NCBI GenBank assembly: GCA_002900995.3
Contig: CM035307.1
Coordinates: 2,604,001 to 2,668,000 of the forward strand
Direction of reading: 5' to 3'
Length of the DNA: 64,000 bases
Origin: Ganoderma boninense
Lineage: Eukaryota; Basidiomycota; Agaricomycetes; Polyporales; Polyporaceae
The position numbers were made by a program, and so were the translations under genes. Below are positions 29,455-44,300 of this stretch, piece after piece (positions within the stretch are counted from its first letter, which is position 1; the number at the start of each line of letters is the position of its first letter). The notes below the pieces were generated by a model. The model saw nothing but the letters and a program-made list of their open reading frames with translations, was not told the origin of the DNA and searched no databases.

Positions 29455-32400
29455 ATGGTCTCTCCTGCCCACTCGGGCGCATCAACCCCATTTTCAACTA
29501 CCACAACACTCTCGGCACCTCCCACTCCGAAACTCAAGGCAGCGGCCAATGATCTCCAGAGGATTGCCGAGTCTGGCGCTATAACGGCTTCCACGCTTGT
29601 CGAGTATATTGCATCTCGCAGCTCTTCCAGCTCCTCTGTCTTTGTCTACGACCTCGCAGAGCAGGCCGGCTTCGGCACACTCACAAAATCATGGGCGGAA
29701 GCAGGAGGCGAGACTTCTACCGTCGTCAACCTTCAAACACGCGCAGGTGCAGGGCTCAGCTTGGTCGGACGCCTTTCACAGGGATCTAGCAAGGATGCTG
29801 CAAAAAGCGCCGTTCTGACAGCGTATACTACGCCCTCAGGGCTCGCCGCGATGGTCCAGTCCCTCTCGTTCTTGCCCCCAGCGACCCCGACGAGCAGGTT
29901 GGTCATCCAGGTGCCCACAGTAACCCCCGTGGGAGAGCACTTCGCCCTCTCACCCACACTCGCGCCATTCACGCCCACATTGACCCTCCTTCCGGAGGGC
30001 TTCACCGTGCTCGTATCTGCGACACCCCAGGAGACTGTCGACCTTGCCGCGCTTGCGTACAAGTTGACAAACACGCATGTCATTCACCTCTTCGACCACC
30101 ATGGCTCTACCCGCGAGACCGGCCATGTCACGACTCCTCCGATTGTCGTACCGGAGCCAGGGTCTTACTCTCGAGGACGGCCTCAAGGCGGCTGGATACA
30201 CCGCGTTCGAGTACGCGGGGAGCCAGGATGCAGAGACCGTGGTTGTCCTCCTCAACGGCCCTCTCGCATTGGCGGCAAAGGCTGTCGCGAGCCGTGTTTC
30301 CGGCTTGGGGGTCGTCGTCGTCCGTGCGCTCCGTCCATGGAATGAGGATGCGCTCCGCAGTGTGCTGCCCGCTTCTGCCAAGCGCATACATGTCCTCGAC
30401 GAGGTTCCCACCGAGATCACTCAGGGCCCGCTCTATCTCGACGTCTTCTCCAGCCTCCTGGACCCTTTGAAGCCTGGTCCCATTGTCAAGCCCCTCCGCA
30501 TCGTCCCCGCGCGAACCCAGGAGTTCGTCAGGAACCCGACAGCCTTCGCCAGCTTCATTGCAGGCCTCCTTCCTTCCCCCCTATCTGTCCCCTCCCTTGA
30601 TGTGCCGAACCTCAAGAAGCTACTGTTCTTCGGCACCCCCGACTCCTCCCTGTCATCTCTTCCGCGCTTAGTAGAGGCGACCTTCCTCGCACACAAGTCG
30701 CTCACTTCACGCTTGCTGACCGACCACGATGTCTTCTCTAAGCCAGGAGGCGTCACTGTGGACAGGATTGCGCTGTCCCCGAAAGGCGACATTGCGCCCT
30801 ATGTTCCGCTCTCGTCCATCCTCCCGATCTCCTCGCAGAGTACCGGTGTAGCAAACTTCGTCGCGATCCTCGATCCCTCTCTCCTCACGTCGCACGACCT
30901 CCTCAGTCACGCAACCCCCGGGTCGCCAGTCCTTATCGTGACCGATTGGACCCCGGCCGAGCTTGCGACGACGCTGCAGAAGGAGACCATCGCGCTGGCC
31001 CAGGAGCGGAACCTCCGTTTGTGCACACTCGACGCGAAGAAGCTCGGAGCCGAGCTCGCAGGGAACAAGCACATCCAAAAGTCCCTCGAGAATGCCATCG
31101 TCCTCGTCGCGTTCCTGCGCCTGTACCTCGGCGCGGCCGCGACTGAAGACCTCGTGCGCAAGGTGGCCGCGGCGGATTTGGGCGAGTTCGTCCAGGGTGT
31201 CGAGCTCGCCAAGATCGTCCGCCAAGCGTGGACCAGTCTCGCGGAGATCGAGCTCGCTACCTCCGCCGACGACGAGAAGCCCGCGTCGGCTCCGCTCAAG
31301 CACTTCGAGTTCAATGCGATCGCGGTCGAGACCGCGGAGGGCGACACGGTCGTGAACGGCGCGCGCCTCGGCTCCTGGCACGACGCCGCGAAGCACATCC
31401 TCTTCCCGTCCGCGTTCACGCCGCCCGACGCGCTGGCGCTGCCGTCGTCGTACGAGCAGCACCCCGCGCTGCGCCCCGAGCTGCCCGAGCGCACGTTCCT
31501 CGTGACGTGCGCGGTGAACCGGCGGCTGACGCCGCTCGAGTACGACCGCAACGTGTTCCACCTCGAGTTCGACACGCGCGGGACGGGGCTCAAGTACGAG
31601 ATCGGCGAGGCGCTCGGCGTGCACGGGTGGAACGACGCTGACGAGGTGCTCGACTTCTGCGCGTGGTACGGCGTCGACCCCAGCAAGCTCGTCACGCTGC
31701 CCATACCCGACGGCGAGGGGACGGGGACGAGGATGCACACGCGCACGGTCTACCAGGCGCTCCAGCAGCAGGTGGACCTGTTCGGGAAGCCGACCAAGAC
31801 GTTCTTCACGGAGCTCGCCGAGCACGCGACGGACGTCGCGGACCGCTATGCGCTGAGGTTCATTGGGAGCCCCGAGGGCGCGGCGACGTTCAAGAAGCTG
31901 AGCGAGAAGGACACGGTGACGTTTGCGGACGTGCTGAGGCAGTACGAGAGCGCGCGGCCGGGCATCGAGGTGTTGTGCGAGCTCATTGGGGATATCAAGC
32001 CGCGGCACTACAGTATTGCGAGTGCGCAGGCTGTCGTCGGCGATCGGGTCGACTTGCTTATCGTCAGCGTTGAGTGGGTGACGCCAAGTGGTGAGTCTTT
32101 TCTCTCAGCGTCCAAGCGTCTTTCGGCGATTAACATCGCCGCGTCACTTCAGGCTCTCCACGATACGGCCAGTGTACACGTTATCTCGCTGGGCTCAAGG
32201 TTGGCCAGAAGGTCACCGTCTCCATCAAGCCTAGCGTTATGAAGGTCCGTTCCTTCCGCTCTCATCCTCCCCTCTACCAGATTTTAACCCCACGCTCCCT
32301 CACCACAGCTCCCACCAGACAACATGCAGCCCCTCATCCTCGCCGGCCTTGGCACGGGCGCCGCGCCCTTCCGCGCCTTCCTCCAGCACCGCGCGCACCT

Positions 32401-32782
32401 CGCAGCGCAGGGGCTCCCAGTCGGCCCGACGTACTACTACTTCGGCTCGCGGCACCAGTCGCAGGAGTACCTCTACGGCGAGGAGATCGAGGCCTTCATC
32501 CTCGACGGCACGATCGCGCGCGCAGGGCTCGCGTTCTCGCGTGACGGCCCGCGAAAGGTGTACATCCAGCACAAGATGCGCGCCGACGGCCCGGATCTCG
32601 CGCGCATGCTCTGGGCGGAGCAGGGGGTGTTCTACCTGTGCGGCCCGACGTGGCCCGTGCCGGACGTGTACGAGGCCCTCGTGGATGCGCTCGTGCCGTT
32701 CGCGGGGGTGGACCGCGAGAAGGCGGGGGCGTTCTTGGAGGGCTTGAAGGAGGAGGAGCGGTATGTGCTGGAAGTGTACTGA
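29455..32782 (+). CDS. MET10: Sulfite reductase (NADPH) flavoprotein subunit, MET10-type
   Basis: Alpha subunit of sulfite reductase, which passes electrons from NADPH through FAD to the hemoprotein subunit in sulfate assimilation. The ATG at 29455 opens MVSPAHSGASTPFSTTTTL. The N-terminal half is the pyruvate-ferredoxin-oxidoreductase-like region of fungal Met10 (AYKLTNTHVIHLFDHHGS; GLTLEDGLKAAGYTAFEYAG). The C-terminal half is the FAD/NADPH reductase module: YDRNVFHLEFDTRGTGLKYE, the FAD-binding PRHYSIASAQ, KVGQKVTVSIKPSVMK, the nucleotide loop LAGLGTGAAPFRAFLQ, YYYFGSRHQSQEYLY, FYLCGPTWPVPDVYEAL, and a C-terminal LEVY. Introns near 32089-32150 and 32242-32309 are clear. Near 30120 the frame must change: a GT-AG interval of only 34 nt would do it, otherwise there is an indel. 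Confidence 0.92.
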
Positions 32783-33125
32783 GGGACGTCGGCCGGCCGG
32801 ATTGTATTCGGGTTTACGAGCGGGAGTATGATATTGTAGATAGATAGACGCAGTCATTCAATACAGTATACCACTACATGCATTCTACCACGGTCCGATG
32901 AATGAGCAACGGAGGAGTACTTCGGGGGTTAAGGTATGTATGTCACAGTTCGCAGATAACATTTAAGAAAACACACGCGGAGTAGCATCCCAGCATCCCA
33001 GGAGAGAGTTCATGCGAAGAGACCACAACGTAGACGTAGGCTACCAGCCTTGCTGTAGAGCGAAAATAGGATGTGCGTGAGGGTGGCGACGTCCCAACTG
33101 CGAAGAGAGCGACCCATTGTCAATA
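32783..33125. other. Convergent intergenic stretch, 343 bp
   Basis: Between two 3' ends; presumably untranslated tails and terminators. Nothing else recognised. Confidence 0.4.
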
Positions 33126-35824
<2,699 letters not shown>

Positions 35825-37259
35825 ATGGCCCCCATCAAAGTCTGTCTTATTGGCGTCGGGCTCGGCGGCCTAGCCTTTCATGCTCCCTTCGTACTCGCCC
35901 TTCCCCACCTCTTCACTCTCCATGCCGTCATGGAACGCAATCCCACCGCGCCAGGCGGCAAGCTCCAAGCCCGCTTCGGTGAGACCATCGCAAAGGACTT
36001 AATAATCCATCGCACCTTCGATGCCGTCCTTGCCGATCCTCAGGTCGAGCTCGTCATCATCAGCACCCCCAGTTCAACTCACTTCGATCTAGCCAAGCAG
36101 GCGCTCGAGGCAGGAAAGCATGGTCTGTCTATTATCTCCACCATGCCCCCATAAGAGCGTTCAAAATACATTAACATCCGTGTCCGCAGTGCTGGTCGAC
36201 AAGCCTGTCACCCCCCATTTCTCGCAGGCGCAGCAGCTGCTCGCGCTCGCCAAGTCCAAGAACCTTGTCCTTTACCCGTTCCAAAACCGCCGATGGGACT
36301 CGGACTTCCTTGCTCTCAAGAAACTTCTCAGCCTCCCGCCTGACCACCCCCAGTCTCTCGGGACGTTATACGAATTCGAGTCTCGGTGCGTACTCGAGCT
36401 ATTTCAGTTTCTGCGTCCGTACGACGCCCAGATGTTCTAAGCACTGTGCCATGCTCTCGTCCACAGGTTTGACCGCTTCCGCGCCGACCTCAAGGGGACA
36501 TGGAAGGACCTCCCGCTCGATGCGAATGGGCTCGTGTACGACCTCGCAGCGCACACTATCGACCAGGTCCTCGTCCTCTTCGGCCGCCCTACCAAGCTCA
36601 CTGCCTTCAAGGAGAACATCCGCGGGATCGGCAGCAAAGAGGTCGACGATGCCGTGCGCATTCCACTTCCCCGTCCTGCTACCTAATCGGCTGACAAATA
36701 GGGGAGCGTAGTTCACGATCTTCCTCCACTATCCGCCGCAACCGGCCGCCTCAGGCCTCCAGCCAACATCGTTCACCGCCATCCTCCGTGGGCACATCTT
36801 GTCCGTCCGCTCGCCGCAGGTGCGGTACGTCGTGCGTGGCACCCAGGGCACGTTCCTCAAGTACGGCGTCGACGTACAAGAGGACCAGCTCAAAGTGATC
36901 CCGAGCCCGGCGGACATCGCGCAGAGCGAGGGGTACGGCGTAGAGCCCGAGGAGATCTATGGTACGGTCGAGAACCTCGATGGGGAAGGTAAGGTGGTTA
37001 AGTCTATGTAAGTCTTCATCATCGCATATAGCCAAATGTTGAGCTAACGTCAGCTAACGTGTATGCACCGTGGTTCAGCTGGCCTTCCACCGAACGTGGT
37101 CAATACATCAAGCTATTCGAGAACGTCGCTGCCGTTATCCGCGATGGCGCGGAACAGGCCGTCAAGTGGGAGGAGTCTGCGGAAGTCGTCGAGCTCATCG
37201 AGCTCGCATATAAGAGCTCTGCTGAGGAGCGCACCTTACCTGTCCCCCCACGTCAATGA
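35825..37259 (+). CDS. GFO/IDH/MocA-family NAD(P) oxidoreductase
   Basis: The ATG at 35825 opens MAPIKVCLIGVGLGGLAFHA, a Rossmann fold with the GxGxxG-type loop. LVIISTPSSTHFDLAKQALE follows, then after an intron the family signature VLVDKPVTPHFSQAQQLLAL (the usual EKP appears as DKP). Next come LVLYPFQNRRWDSDFLALKK, FDRFRADLKGTWKD and YDLAAHTIDQVLVLFGRP, which forms the C-terminal alpha/beta domain with the active-site histidine. The last exon gives RGQYIKLFENVAAVIRDG and ends PPRQ at 37259. Five introns of ordinary size. Fungal relatives reduce sugars or dihydrodiols; the substrate is not evident. Confidence 0.87.
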
Positions 37260-37922
37260 TGGGCCATGCAGCAGCGCGAGATCAACGTTCAGAACGTTCA
37301 TCGATCAACAGGTGCGGCGGGTGAAACTTGAAGCTAGCATTGAAGTCTACATAGTGTATTTGATATGATTCAGATTGTATCTGAAAGCCGTGCAACAAAA
37401 CAGACTGTATCCAGATACCACACTCTTGGTCGAGAACGCCCGACAACTATCTTTTTTGCATGCTCACCACGAAGGTGCTAACTACTCTCCCTCCAACTCT
37501 CACAGCGTGGCCTATTACGCCTTCGTACTTAATATTAGCGCAACGCCATGGGGAGTATTTATCTCATATCGTTGTTCAGGCACTCAGGAATCACGATCGC
37601 AATCTTGGATTTGTGGTTTCAAAACTCCACCCGGACGCATCACTACTACATAATCATAATACATTAGTCTCAACGGCACGGCTACTTGAATGACACCTGT
37701 GGACGATAACCTGTGTGTTGACAGAGACATCGTATTTAGACTCCCCTGTCGCTAGTTTGTGCACCTTTGTCGGGATACCTCATTTTGGCTGTGTCCCGCG
37801 CTCGACTATGCAGATCACCGTCATCCACGATGTCTCCGTCGACATCCCTCCTCGTCACCGACCCTTCTCTGAAGAAGAACACGCTCGCGAAATCTACATA
37901 ATCCTCACACTCGAGACTTGCC
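37260..37922. other. Intergenic, about 660 bp
   Basis: Region between the oxidoreductase and the MYND gene. Nothing beyond expected flanking sequence was recognised. Confidence 0.4.
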
Positions 37923-39298
37923 ATGACCACCGGACTCAGCCTTCATATCGGGCCACTCGCGCAACCGCAAAGCAACAGTTTCAACGGTTCTCAGACGCGA
38001 GGCTGCAGCGCGGACTGGCAGCGAGGGGATGCGCCGTTGATGTTTGAGCATTGTATGAGGTGAGCACACGCTACTAAGTAGTAAGAGCACACCGATGGAG
38101 AGCGGCTGTGGCCTTGTCTACTCCGAGTCAAAGTTCATCTAGTTTCATGCTCTTCCCTCGCCCGCACCCGCGCGAAGATGTTCTTATCATCGCTTCGTGT
38201 CCAGAGCCATTGCGCGGATCGTCGGCCGGGACCAGAACGACAGCATCCCCTCAGAAATCCTGGGCACCCTCAGCGAACTCGCCGCGATCCCGACCATCTA
38301 CGGCCCCGCGGCACACACGCGCAACAGCACCCTCGCCCTGCGCCTGCAGAGCCTCGCATGCGTCGTCTGGGTCCTGTTCCGCGAGTACTTCCGCTGGGCC
38401 CCCACGGAGTCCCTGCACGCCGTGCGCTCGTACGGGCACACGGGCAACATCGTGCGCTTCGCGGACTGGTGCGCGCAGGGCGGCTTCGTGCCGCCCGTCG
38501 TCGTGCGCGTCGCGGACTGGTTCGCGACGTTCCGCGTGCGGTTCGGCGTCGACGCGCGCACCGCGCTGCCCGACGTGTTCCGCAGTTACAAGCACTTCTG
38601 GCCCGCGTACGACGCGTACGTGGCGCGGCAGCTGGAGGCGGAGCGCAAGCGGCGCGCGAAGGTCATGAAGGCGCCGAACCTCTATGCGTGCGCCGAGGCG
38701 GGCTGCCCCATCCAGGCGTTCAAGAAGGGCACGTTGAGGCAGTGCGGAGGGGACTGTCCCCCGGAGACGAAGCCGGCGTACTGCAGCGTCGAATGTCAGG
38801 CGGAGGTAAGTCGCCCTTTCGGCCGTGCTACTTACATGTGCGGCCCTCTTGGGCCTGACGCACGACGGGGGCACTCACGGCGAGCTGGCTTAGCACTGGA
38901 AAACCCATCGCTACACCTGCAAAGAAGGCGTAGTCGACGGGCCCTTCCAAGACGACAACGATCCAGAATGGGAAGACACCGAGACGTTCTTGGATATTAA
39001 TATTCGATGGAGGGACATCAATTTCGACGGGTCCTGGACTACGAAGCGCGGCCGCGAGCTCTTCGTCGATATCATCAACCCCAGCAGGGCTCGCAGAGGC
39101 GAATTGTTGAGGGTCCGGTCAAGGACACTCGACCACGCCTTCTTGAAGTGGTACGACCTGATGTGGGCCTCTAAACGTCGTGCTCCGTTCAAGAAAATCG
39201 GTGAGTTTAGCCGCAGAACTTGCATGTCCGACAACGTCGCATCCCTGACAGCCCGATTGAAGGACCTGGTGAGGAGCTGTGGGACTGATCCACCGTAG
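37923..39298 (+). CDS. MYND-type zinc-finger protein
   Basis: The main exon has no ATG of its own. A first exon from the ATG at 37923 (MTTGLSLHIGPLAQPQ to FEHCMR) fits: the GTGAGC donor at about 38060 joins the acceptor before 38207, giving CMRAIARIVGRDQNDS in frame. Helical repeats follow (SEILGTLSELAAIPTIYG; LQSLACVVWVLFREYFRW). Then a MYND finger at the exon junction: CAEAGC, CGGDC, YCSVECQAEHWKTHRYTC, with the expected eight Cys/His ligands. The acceptor is just before HWKTH. A 51-nt intron (39203-39253) near the end joins FKKI to ARLKDLVRSC; it is also open if unspliced, so both forms keep frame. MYND fingers bind proline-rich partners; the role here is unknown. Confidence 0.75.
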
Positions 39299-39396
39299 AC
39301 CAGCGCAGTTACTGACAAGTCCAAGGAAGGAAGAGGCTAGTGGTCATGAATGAATGTGTCTTTGAGTGCTTACATCGTAGTCTAAACAACCAAATC

Positions 39397-41526
39397 TCAC
39401 GACCCGGACACAGGCTGCCCATCCCAGCTCACGTCTACCCCCTGCCGGGCCAACGGTCGGAGCTGCGCCGTGTCCTCGCAATGGCATCCGCAGAACTCCA
39501 CCGCCGCCATGTCCTCTACGCCCCACTCCTGCCGTATCCGCAGACACCGCGCCAGCGCGGCCGCGTCTAGCCCGTACTTCGCACCTTTCGCGCGGTACAT
39601 CAACAGGTCCGCCGCTGCCGAGTGCTTGTACGGCAAGGGTCCCGTCCACCCGTCAGGCAGCGCGATGTCGACCGCAGCGATCTGCACGGTGCGCAGGTTG
39701 GGGAACAGGACGCTCGAAGGCGTGTCCCCGTCCTCGTCGTCACCCCTCCCATTCCCAGCCGCGGGCACAGTCTCGGATTCAAACCCCTCAGCGATGCCGT
39801 TGAGCACATCTGCGGCATGGGCAATGAGCTCCAAGTCCTCGCGCGCCTCTGGGTCGTGCATCAGCCCAGTCTGCTGCTCCTCGCCGGCGTTTCCGCCGCC
39901 TCTGTTGAACTCGAGCCAGTGCCACTCATCGAGCCCCGCGCGGATCGCAAGGTTGACGTCCTGCGGGGTAAGCGTGCGCGGATCGCCCGCGAGCAGCGCA
40001 GGCAGCCCGAACGCGGCCTGACCCTTGACGCGGAGCGTGGCGAGGCGTCCGGCAGGCCGGAACATGCTCGCCCACTGTCGTCCGGTCGTCGCGCCGAGGA
40101 TGAGGAGCACGCGGAGGTGCGCGAGGCTGACCGCCTGGAGGACGAGGAAGATTGGGTGGTCCACAGCGTCGCTGTCGCTCTGGATGTGGAGGCGCGGCGG
40201 AGGGATCTCCTTAGATGTCAGGTCCAAGGGCTCTTCGAGCGTGGTCTCAGGAGGGACCATGCCAGTGAGCTTTCCTGCCACAGACCACAGGAGGAGGCTA
40301 GAGTCTACCCCGAAGCCGTTGAAGGCATACATGGCGCCACGTATGGTTTCCTTTGAGAGGAGGGTGTGGAAGGCAAACTGGAAGTACACTCTGTCGGCAG
40401 GGGCGACAGCGTCGATGACAGTGAAGTGCATACGCGTCTCGACCGGCCATCGAGTATGAATAAGGATTGCGGCTATCCGCCGGTTCCCGCCGGACAGATA
40501 GACGTGCTTGAGGCGGGGTAACAAGGCCATTTCGTGTTCTTCGGGCAGGGAATAGGCCTGAGGAAAACCTGGAATCGTCCTGGTTGAGGGGCGCGTCCAG
40601 CTTGCACGCAGAGTTTCTAGGTAAGGCAGCATGCATATAGCTGACAAGAACGGCTGCAGCTCGTCATCGCCATCCATGTCGCACCGCGATACATCGAGAT
40701 GTCGCAGGGAAGAGCACAGCAGAGTGTTGGGCCAGTCGAGGCTGATGCTTGAGAGCTTGAGGGAGTGGAGACGAGGAGTTCGCGACGCAAATAGCCGGGA
40801 GGGGACGACTAGTGCAGGTGGTGAATTTAAAAGGTGTGTGATTCCTACTACCTCGATGCGGATGGTCTCCAGTGTATCCGTAGGTATTGCGAGAACATCC
40901 CACAAATCTTCACACTCTTCCCGGTCAACGACGAGCACCAGTTCCCGAAGTCGGGGAAGGAGAGCTTCAAGACGACGCAGAGTGGTATTGTAGTGACCAA
41001 GGAGCTGCTCCAGGCGCATACATCCGCCGCAATAGGACCTTGGGCTGAAGAATACCAAGACGGCCGTGACTGGGAGGTCGCGAGACCGGGCAAGGAGGGT
41101 TTCGACAAGGTCATCGGTTATACGCGGCTCGAGCGCGAGCCAGGTCCAGAGCTGGACGCATTTCAAGGCCACTGCTCGCCAGTGCCGAGAGACGTGGGAC
41201 ACATTGAGCCACGAGTAAAAGGACTTGTGGACTAGGTCGTCGGGACAATCGTTGTCTCCTTGGAGTTTGATCGTGAGCCGTTCCTCGCGAGCCTTGGCGG
41301 CTTGGTTGATAAAGATTTCGGAGAGAATCTCTGGCGGAAGCCTGGCAATTGGAAGCTGGGAGTTTGACTTGCTTCTAAGCTGCATAAGCTTCTGCTGGAG
41401 GTACGCTATCTCCTCCTCCAGCTTCCGTTCCTCAAGCGTGCTGTCACGGGGCCAAAATCATCGGATTGTCAACAGGGACCCATAGATAGTTGCAGCGGTG
41501 AATGAGACTTACTCAGGCTGTAGCAT
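39397..41526 (-). CDS. F-box-like protein, paralogue A
   Basis: A two-exon gene: ATG at 41526 encodes MLQPD, then an intron of about 70 nt and one long exon to the stop at 39397. After a short coiled coil (EERKLEEEIAYLQQKLMQLR) comes an F-box-like motif, LPPEILSEIF, with SWLNVSHVSRHWRAVALKC. These are substrate-receptor signatures of SCF-type ubiquitin ligases. The rest is a leucine-rich-repeat-like C-terminal region (LHSLKLSSISLDWPNTLLCS, LRHLDVSRCDMDGDDELQ). The end carries a Cys/His-containing block, VEFCGCHCEDTAQLRPLA. Neighbouring genes at 41970 and 44301 share this plan. Confidence 0.75.
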
Positions 41527-41969
41527 CCTGTTACTGCGTGGCGGTGCAGCTAGCCAGGCGAGGCTTGAAAGAGGCCTGTCGGCTGCATGCAAGCAAGAGC
41601 CAAGAGCCGACTGAGGCTCTTGCGCGGTGCGGCCGAAGGCCTAACCCACGGCCAAAATGGGACACGTCCGAGTTTACAGTTTTTCCGATTCGGGCGCCGC
41701 AAAGTCGCAGTCCAAACGCGATCACGTGGGCCCACCTCGACGCGTCTGGCGTCGCAGGACATGCGTGTACTCAAGCTATCCACCTTCATTCACACAGCTA
41801 CCAGAACTTCGGAGCGGATAAAGACTGCACTAAGTACACACTAAAACTAAAATTACAAGCCAACCAAGGTGCATATTCAGTAGTAGCTCGGACGTACTGT
41901 ACTCGATCGCAGGCTACATGACAGACATGGATACAGATGCCCCAGCTCTCGACCCCAACAACCATTTCA
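41527..41969. other. Intergenic, about 440 bp
   Basis: Promoter of F-box paralogue A and terminator of paralogue B. Nothing specific recognised. Confidence 0.4.
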
Positions 41970-43616
41970 TCAGCCCAACATCGGGGGAAGCTTGTACTGA
42001 AGTGCCTCCGCAGTGAGTGCACACGCCGCACACGCGGGGCCTCCACGAACCCGGTAGTTTTGATGTCCATCGTCCCTGCCCCATCTGCCAGCCATCCGTC
42101 CAGCACCGGCGGCATTCCCACCCCGGTACCCCACCTCCTCGAACGGGAACGCAGGGAGCTTCGGTCCCACACCCATCCCCTCCGGACCGAGTAGTGACCC
42201 TCCCCAAACGAGAGGGGGGAGCGCTTCCCTGCCACTCATCGACCCATGGTTCGCAGAATCCTCGACGTGGACATCGAAGTCGGCGGTTGGAAGCTGTGGA
42301 GTTTGAGCGGCTGTCTGAGCCTCCTCGGTGACGTCGCCGACAGATGCGTCCTCTCCTTCCTCCTCCTCGAAACGCACCACTGCGGTGTCAGAGACCGCCT
42401 CCAACAGGCTTGCGAGGGGGGCCACAGCCGCTCTCGATCCCAAAATGTCGACGTTGCGGATGTGAGAGAGGTCGAGGCTTCGCAGAACAGGGCCCAGTGC
42501 ACGAGCGCCGTCTCCGGTCAGGACGAGCCGTGGTTCTGACGCAGAGCCCGGTACTTGCGATTGATCAGCACCTGCGCCTATGGGCCCTCCAGCCCAAGCG
42601 CGACAGGTGTCGGGCACGGGTACGTCGTTGCTTGGAGCGAAGACAGCGTAGTTGACAGTGTGAAGGGGCTCCTCCTGCAGAACTGGATGGAGAGCTTGGG
42701 CGAGAGACTCTATCTCCGCGGCGCTGAGCTCGCACGTCCCACAGGGTATGCCAATGGAGATCGTCGCAGACGTGGGGAAACGCAAGTGAGATAGAAGAAG
42801 TGCCGTCTTCCTGATGCTCCCGCGGACCTGAAGCAGACGCAGCTCCGGGAGATTCGCAATCGTCTCAACTGGGCTACATTCTGGGATGGAGTCGATGATG
42901 AAGGTCTCGAGCAGCGGGAGAGTCGCAAGCATGTCGATGAACATGCGCATCCCTGCCGCAGCGGGTTCGAGACGCTTGCGATGAATGATCTCCAAGTGCC
43001 GTAGGGTGGGACGGAAGAGGGAGTTGTTCCAGGCAAAGTCTCCGTTGGAGATGGTGAGGGTGTGGAGATTGGGGACGCTGCATGAAAATAGCACTGGTGG
43101 GATCTCCCGGTTTTGGGCGATAATCTGGTGAGGCCGGTGTGAGCCAAAGGCGATGTGGAGAACCTCAAGGCGTTCGGCCGGTCGACTGAGCGCTTTGCAA
43201 AGTTCGCCGGCGGTGCAATCAGTATCGTCGAGGGGAAGATAGAGGCTTTGGATCCTGGGTAGGAGGTGCGCGAGGTGGGCGACAGCTGGAGTGCGCCATG
43301 CCTTTCCTTCGCGGGTGTGGCTGCTGATTTGGTGGTATACTATGGAGAGGGGAAGAGTGCCTGCGCGTTCAAGTACGTCTGGGTGCATGACACCTGGGAC
43401 AGTGCTGGGTTGGAGGGCGACGAACGTCCAAAGTTTCGCATACTGATGGGCGACACGGCGCCAGTACTGGCATACATGCGTCACCAAAATCCATTTGTAG
43501 TAGCGCGGGGAGGGGTTGTCCCGCCATGGATCCAACAGGTTCTCGAGATGCTCTTCGCGAAGCTCTGACAAGACGATGAGGAATATTTTGGAGAGGATCT
43601 CCGGAGGCATTTTCAT
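41970..43616 (-). CDS. F-box-like protein, paralogue B (short N-terminus)
   Basis: A 548-codon frame starting MKMPPEILSKIFLIVLSEL at 43616. The F-box is present (PPEILSKIF, RYYKWILVTHVCQYWRRVA), but the coiled coil found before it in paralogues A and C is missing. Either an upstream exon was not found or this copy is truncated. The body keeps the LRR-like repeats (LHTLTISNGDFAWNNSLF, LRHLEIIHRKRLEPAAAG). The C-terminal block with VEF and the Cys cluster is not evident; the protein ends CALTAEALQYKLPPMLG. Confidence 0.68.
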   Translation of the reverse strand: MKMPPEILSKIFLIVLSELREEHLENLLDPWRDNPSPRYYKWILVTHVCQYWRRVAHQYAKLWTFVALQPSTVPGVMHPDVLERAGTLPLSIVYHQISSHTREGKAWRTPAVAHLAHLLPRIQSLYLPLDDTDCTAGELCKALSRPAERLEVLHIAFGSHRPHQIIAQNREIPPVLFSCSVPNLHTLTISNGDFAWNNSLFRPTLRHLEIIHRKRLEPAAAGMRMFIDMLATLPLLETFIIDSIPECSPVETIANLPELRLLQVRGSIRKTALLLSHLRFPTSATISIGIPCGTCELSAAEIESLAQALHPVLQEEPLHTVNYAVFAPSNDVPVPDTCRAWAGGPIGAGADQSQVPGSASEPRLVLTGDGARALGPVLRSLDLSHIRNVDILGSRAAVAPLASLLEAVSDTAVVRFEEEEGEDASVGDVTEEAQTAAQTPQLPTADFDVHVEDSANHGSMSGREALPPLVWGGSLLGPEGMGVGPKLPAFPFEEVGYRGGNAAGAGRMAGRWGRDDGHQNYRVRGGPACAACALTAEALQYKLPPMLG

Positions 43617-44300
43617 GCACGGGGACGGGGAGAGGCCGGTAAGAGAGAGATTGCGAGGACCTAGTAAAAGGCTATATTACAAGCAGGCGTGACAAGGCCG
43701 GCAGATAAGCGGCAGCGGCAGAACAGCGAGAGAAATGACGCACTTTGAGAGGGCCATGGAGCGGTGTAGGACGCGTACCTTTGTCGAGGACATGGAGGCA
43801 AGCTGGAGGGGAGGGCGTGTGGGGCGTGGATGGACAGCTCCCCGCGACGGCAGCATGGAAATGAACTTATAAGACGGAGAGAGCGCGCCCGGCGCCGATT
43901 AGAACGGCAGGAGTAGATTAAGGTTCGGCGCGACATTGAATGGAATGATTCTCGACGGATTCGTCGGATTGACTGACACCAACCACCGGTCGACATCCTC
44001 CGCCCGCACTTGCCCGGCTCCTTGTCATCGAATCCCACCGCGCCCTCTCCAATTCGATATCGGAACACGTTCCTTCAGGGCACCCATACCCTCTCCTCCG
44101 CCTTCCTGCCTGGAGAACCTATGCGTCAGTCCAGACCACAGTCAAGTTCAGAAATCGACGTAGTGTGGAGCACACATCCATACTACGCATGCATACATGG
44201 GAACCATGAGTCCAATCGGACAAGGAACGTTGGGCAACGCCAATGGCGTCACCAGCGTCCAAACCGTGTGCCACTGCCAGCCCTGCTCGAGACCCTCCCT
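43617..44300. other. Intergenic, about 680 bp
   Basis: Upstream of paralogue B. A minus-strand frame covers part of it but gives no convincing first exon for that gene. No other feature seen. Confidence 0.4.

Noticed and set aside
30707..32008. 433-codon minus-strand frame
   Set aside because: It lies antisense to the MET10 reductase exon, whose protein motifs are unambiguous. The frame is open only because of high third-position GC, and its product is Arg/Leu/Glu low-complexity.
38108..38668. 186-codon plus-strand frame starting near the MYND gene
   Set aside because: Arg/Ser/Ala repeat composition typical of a wrong frame; the overlapping frame contains the MYND finger and splices cleanly.
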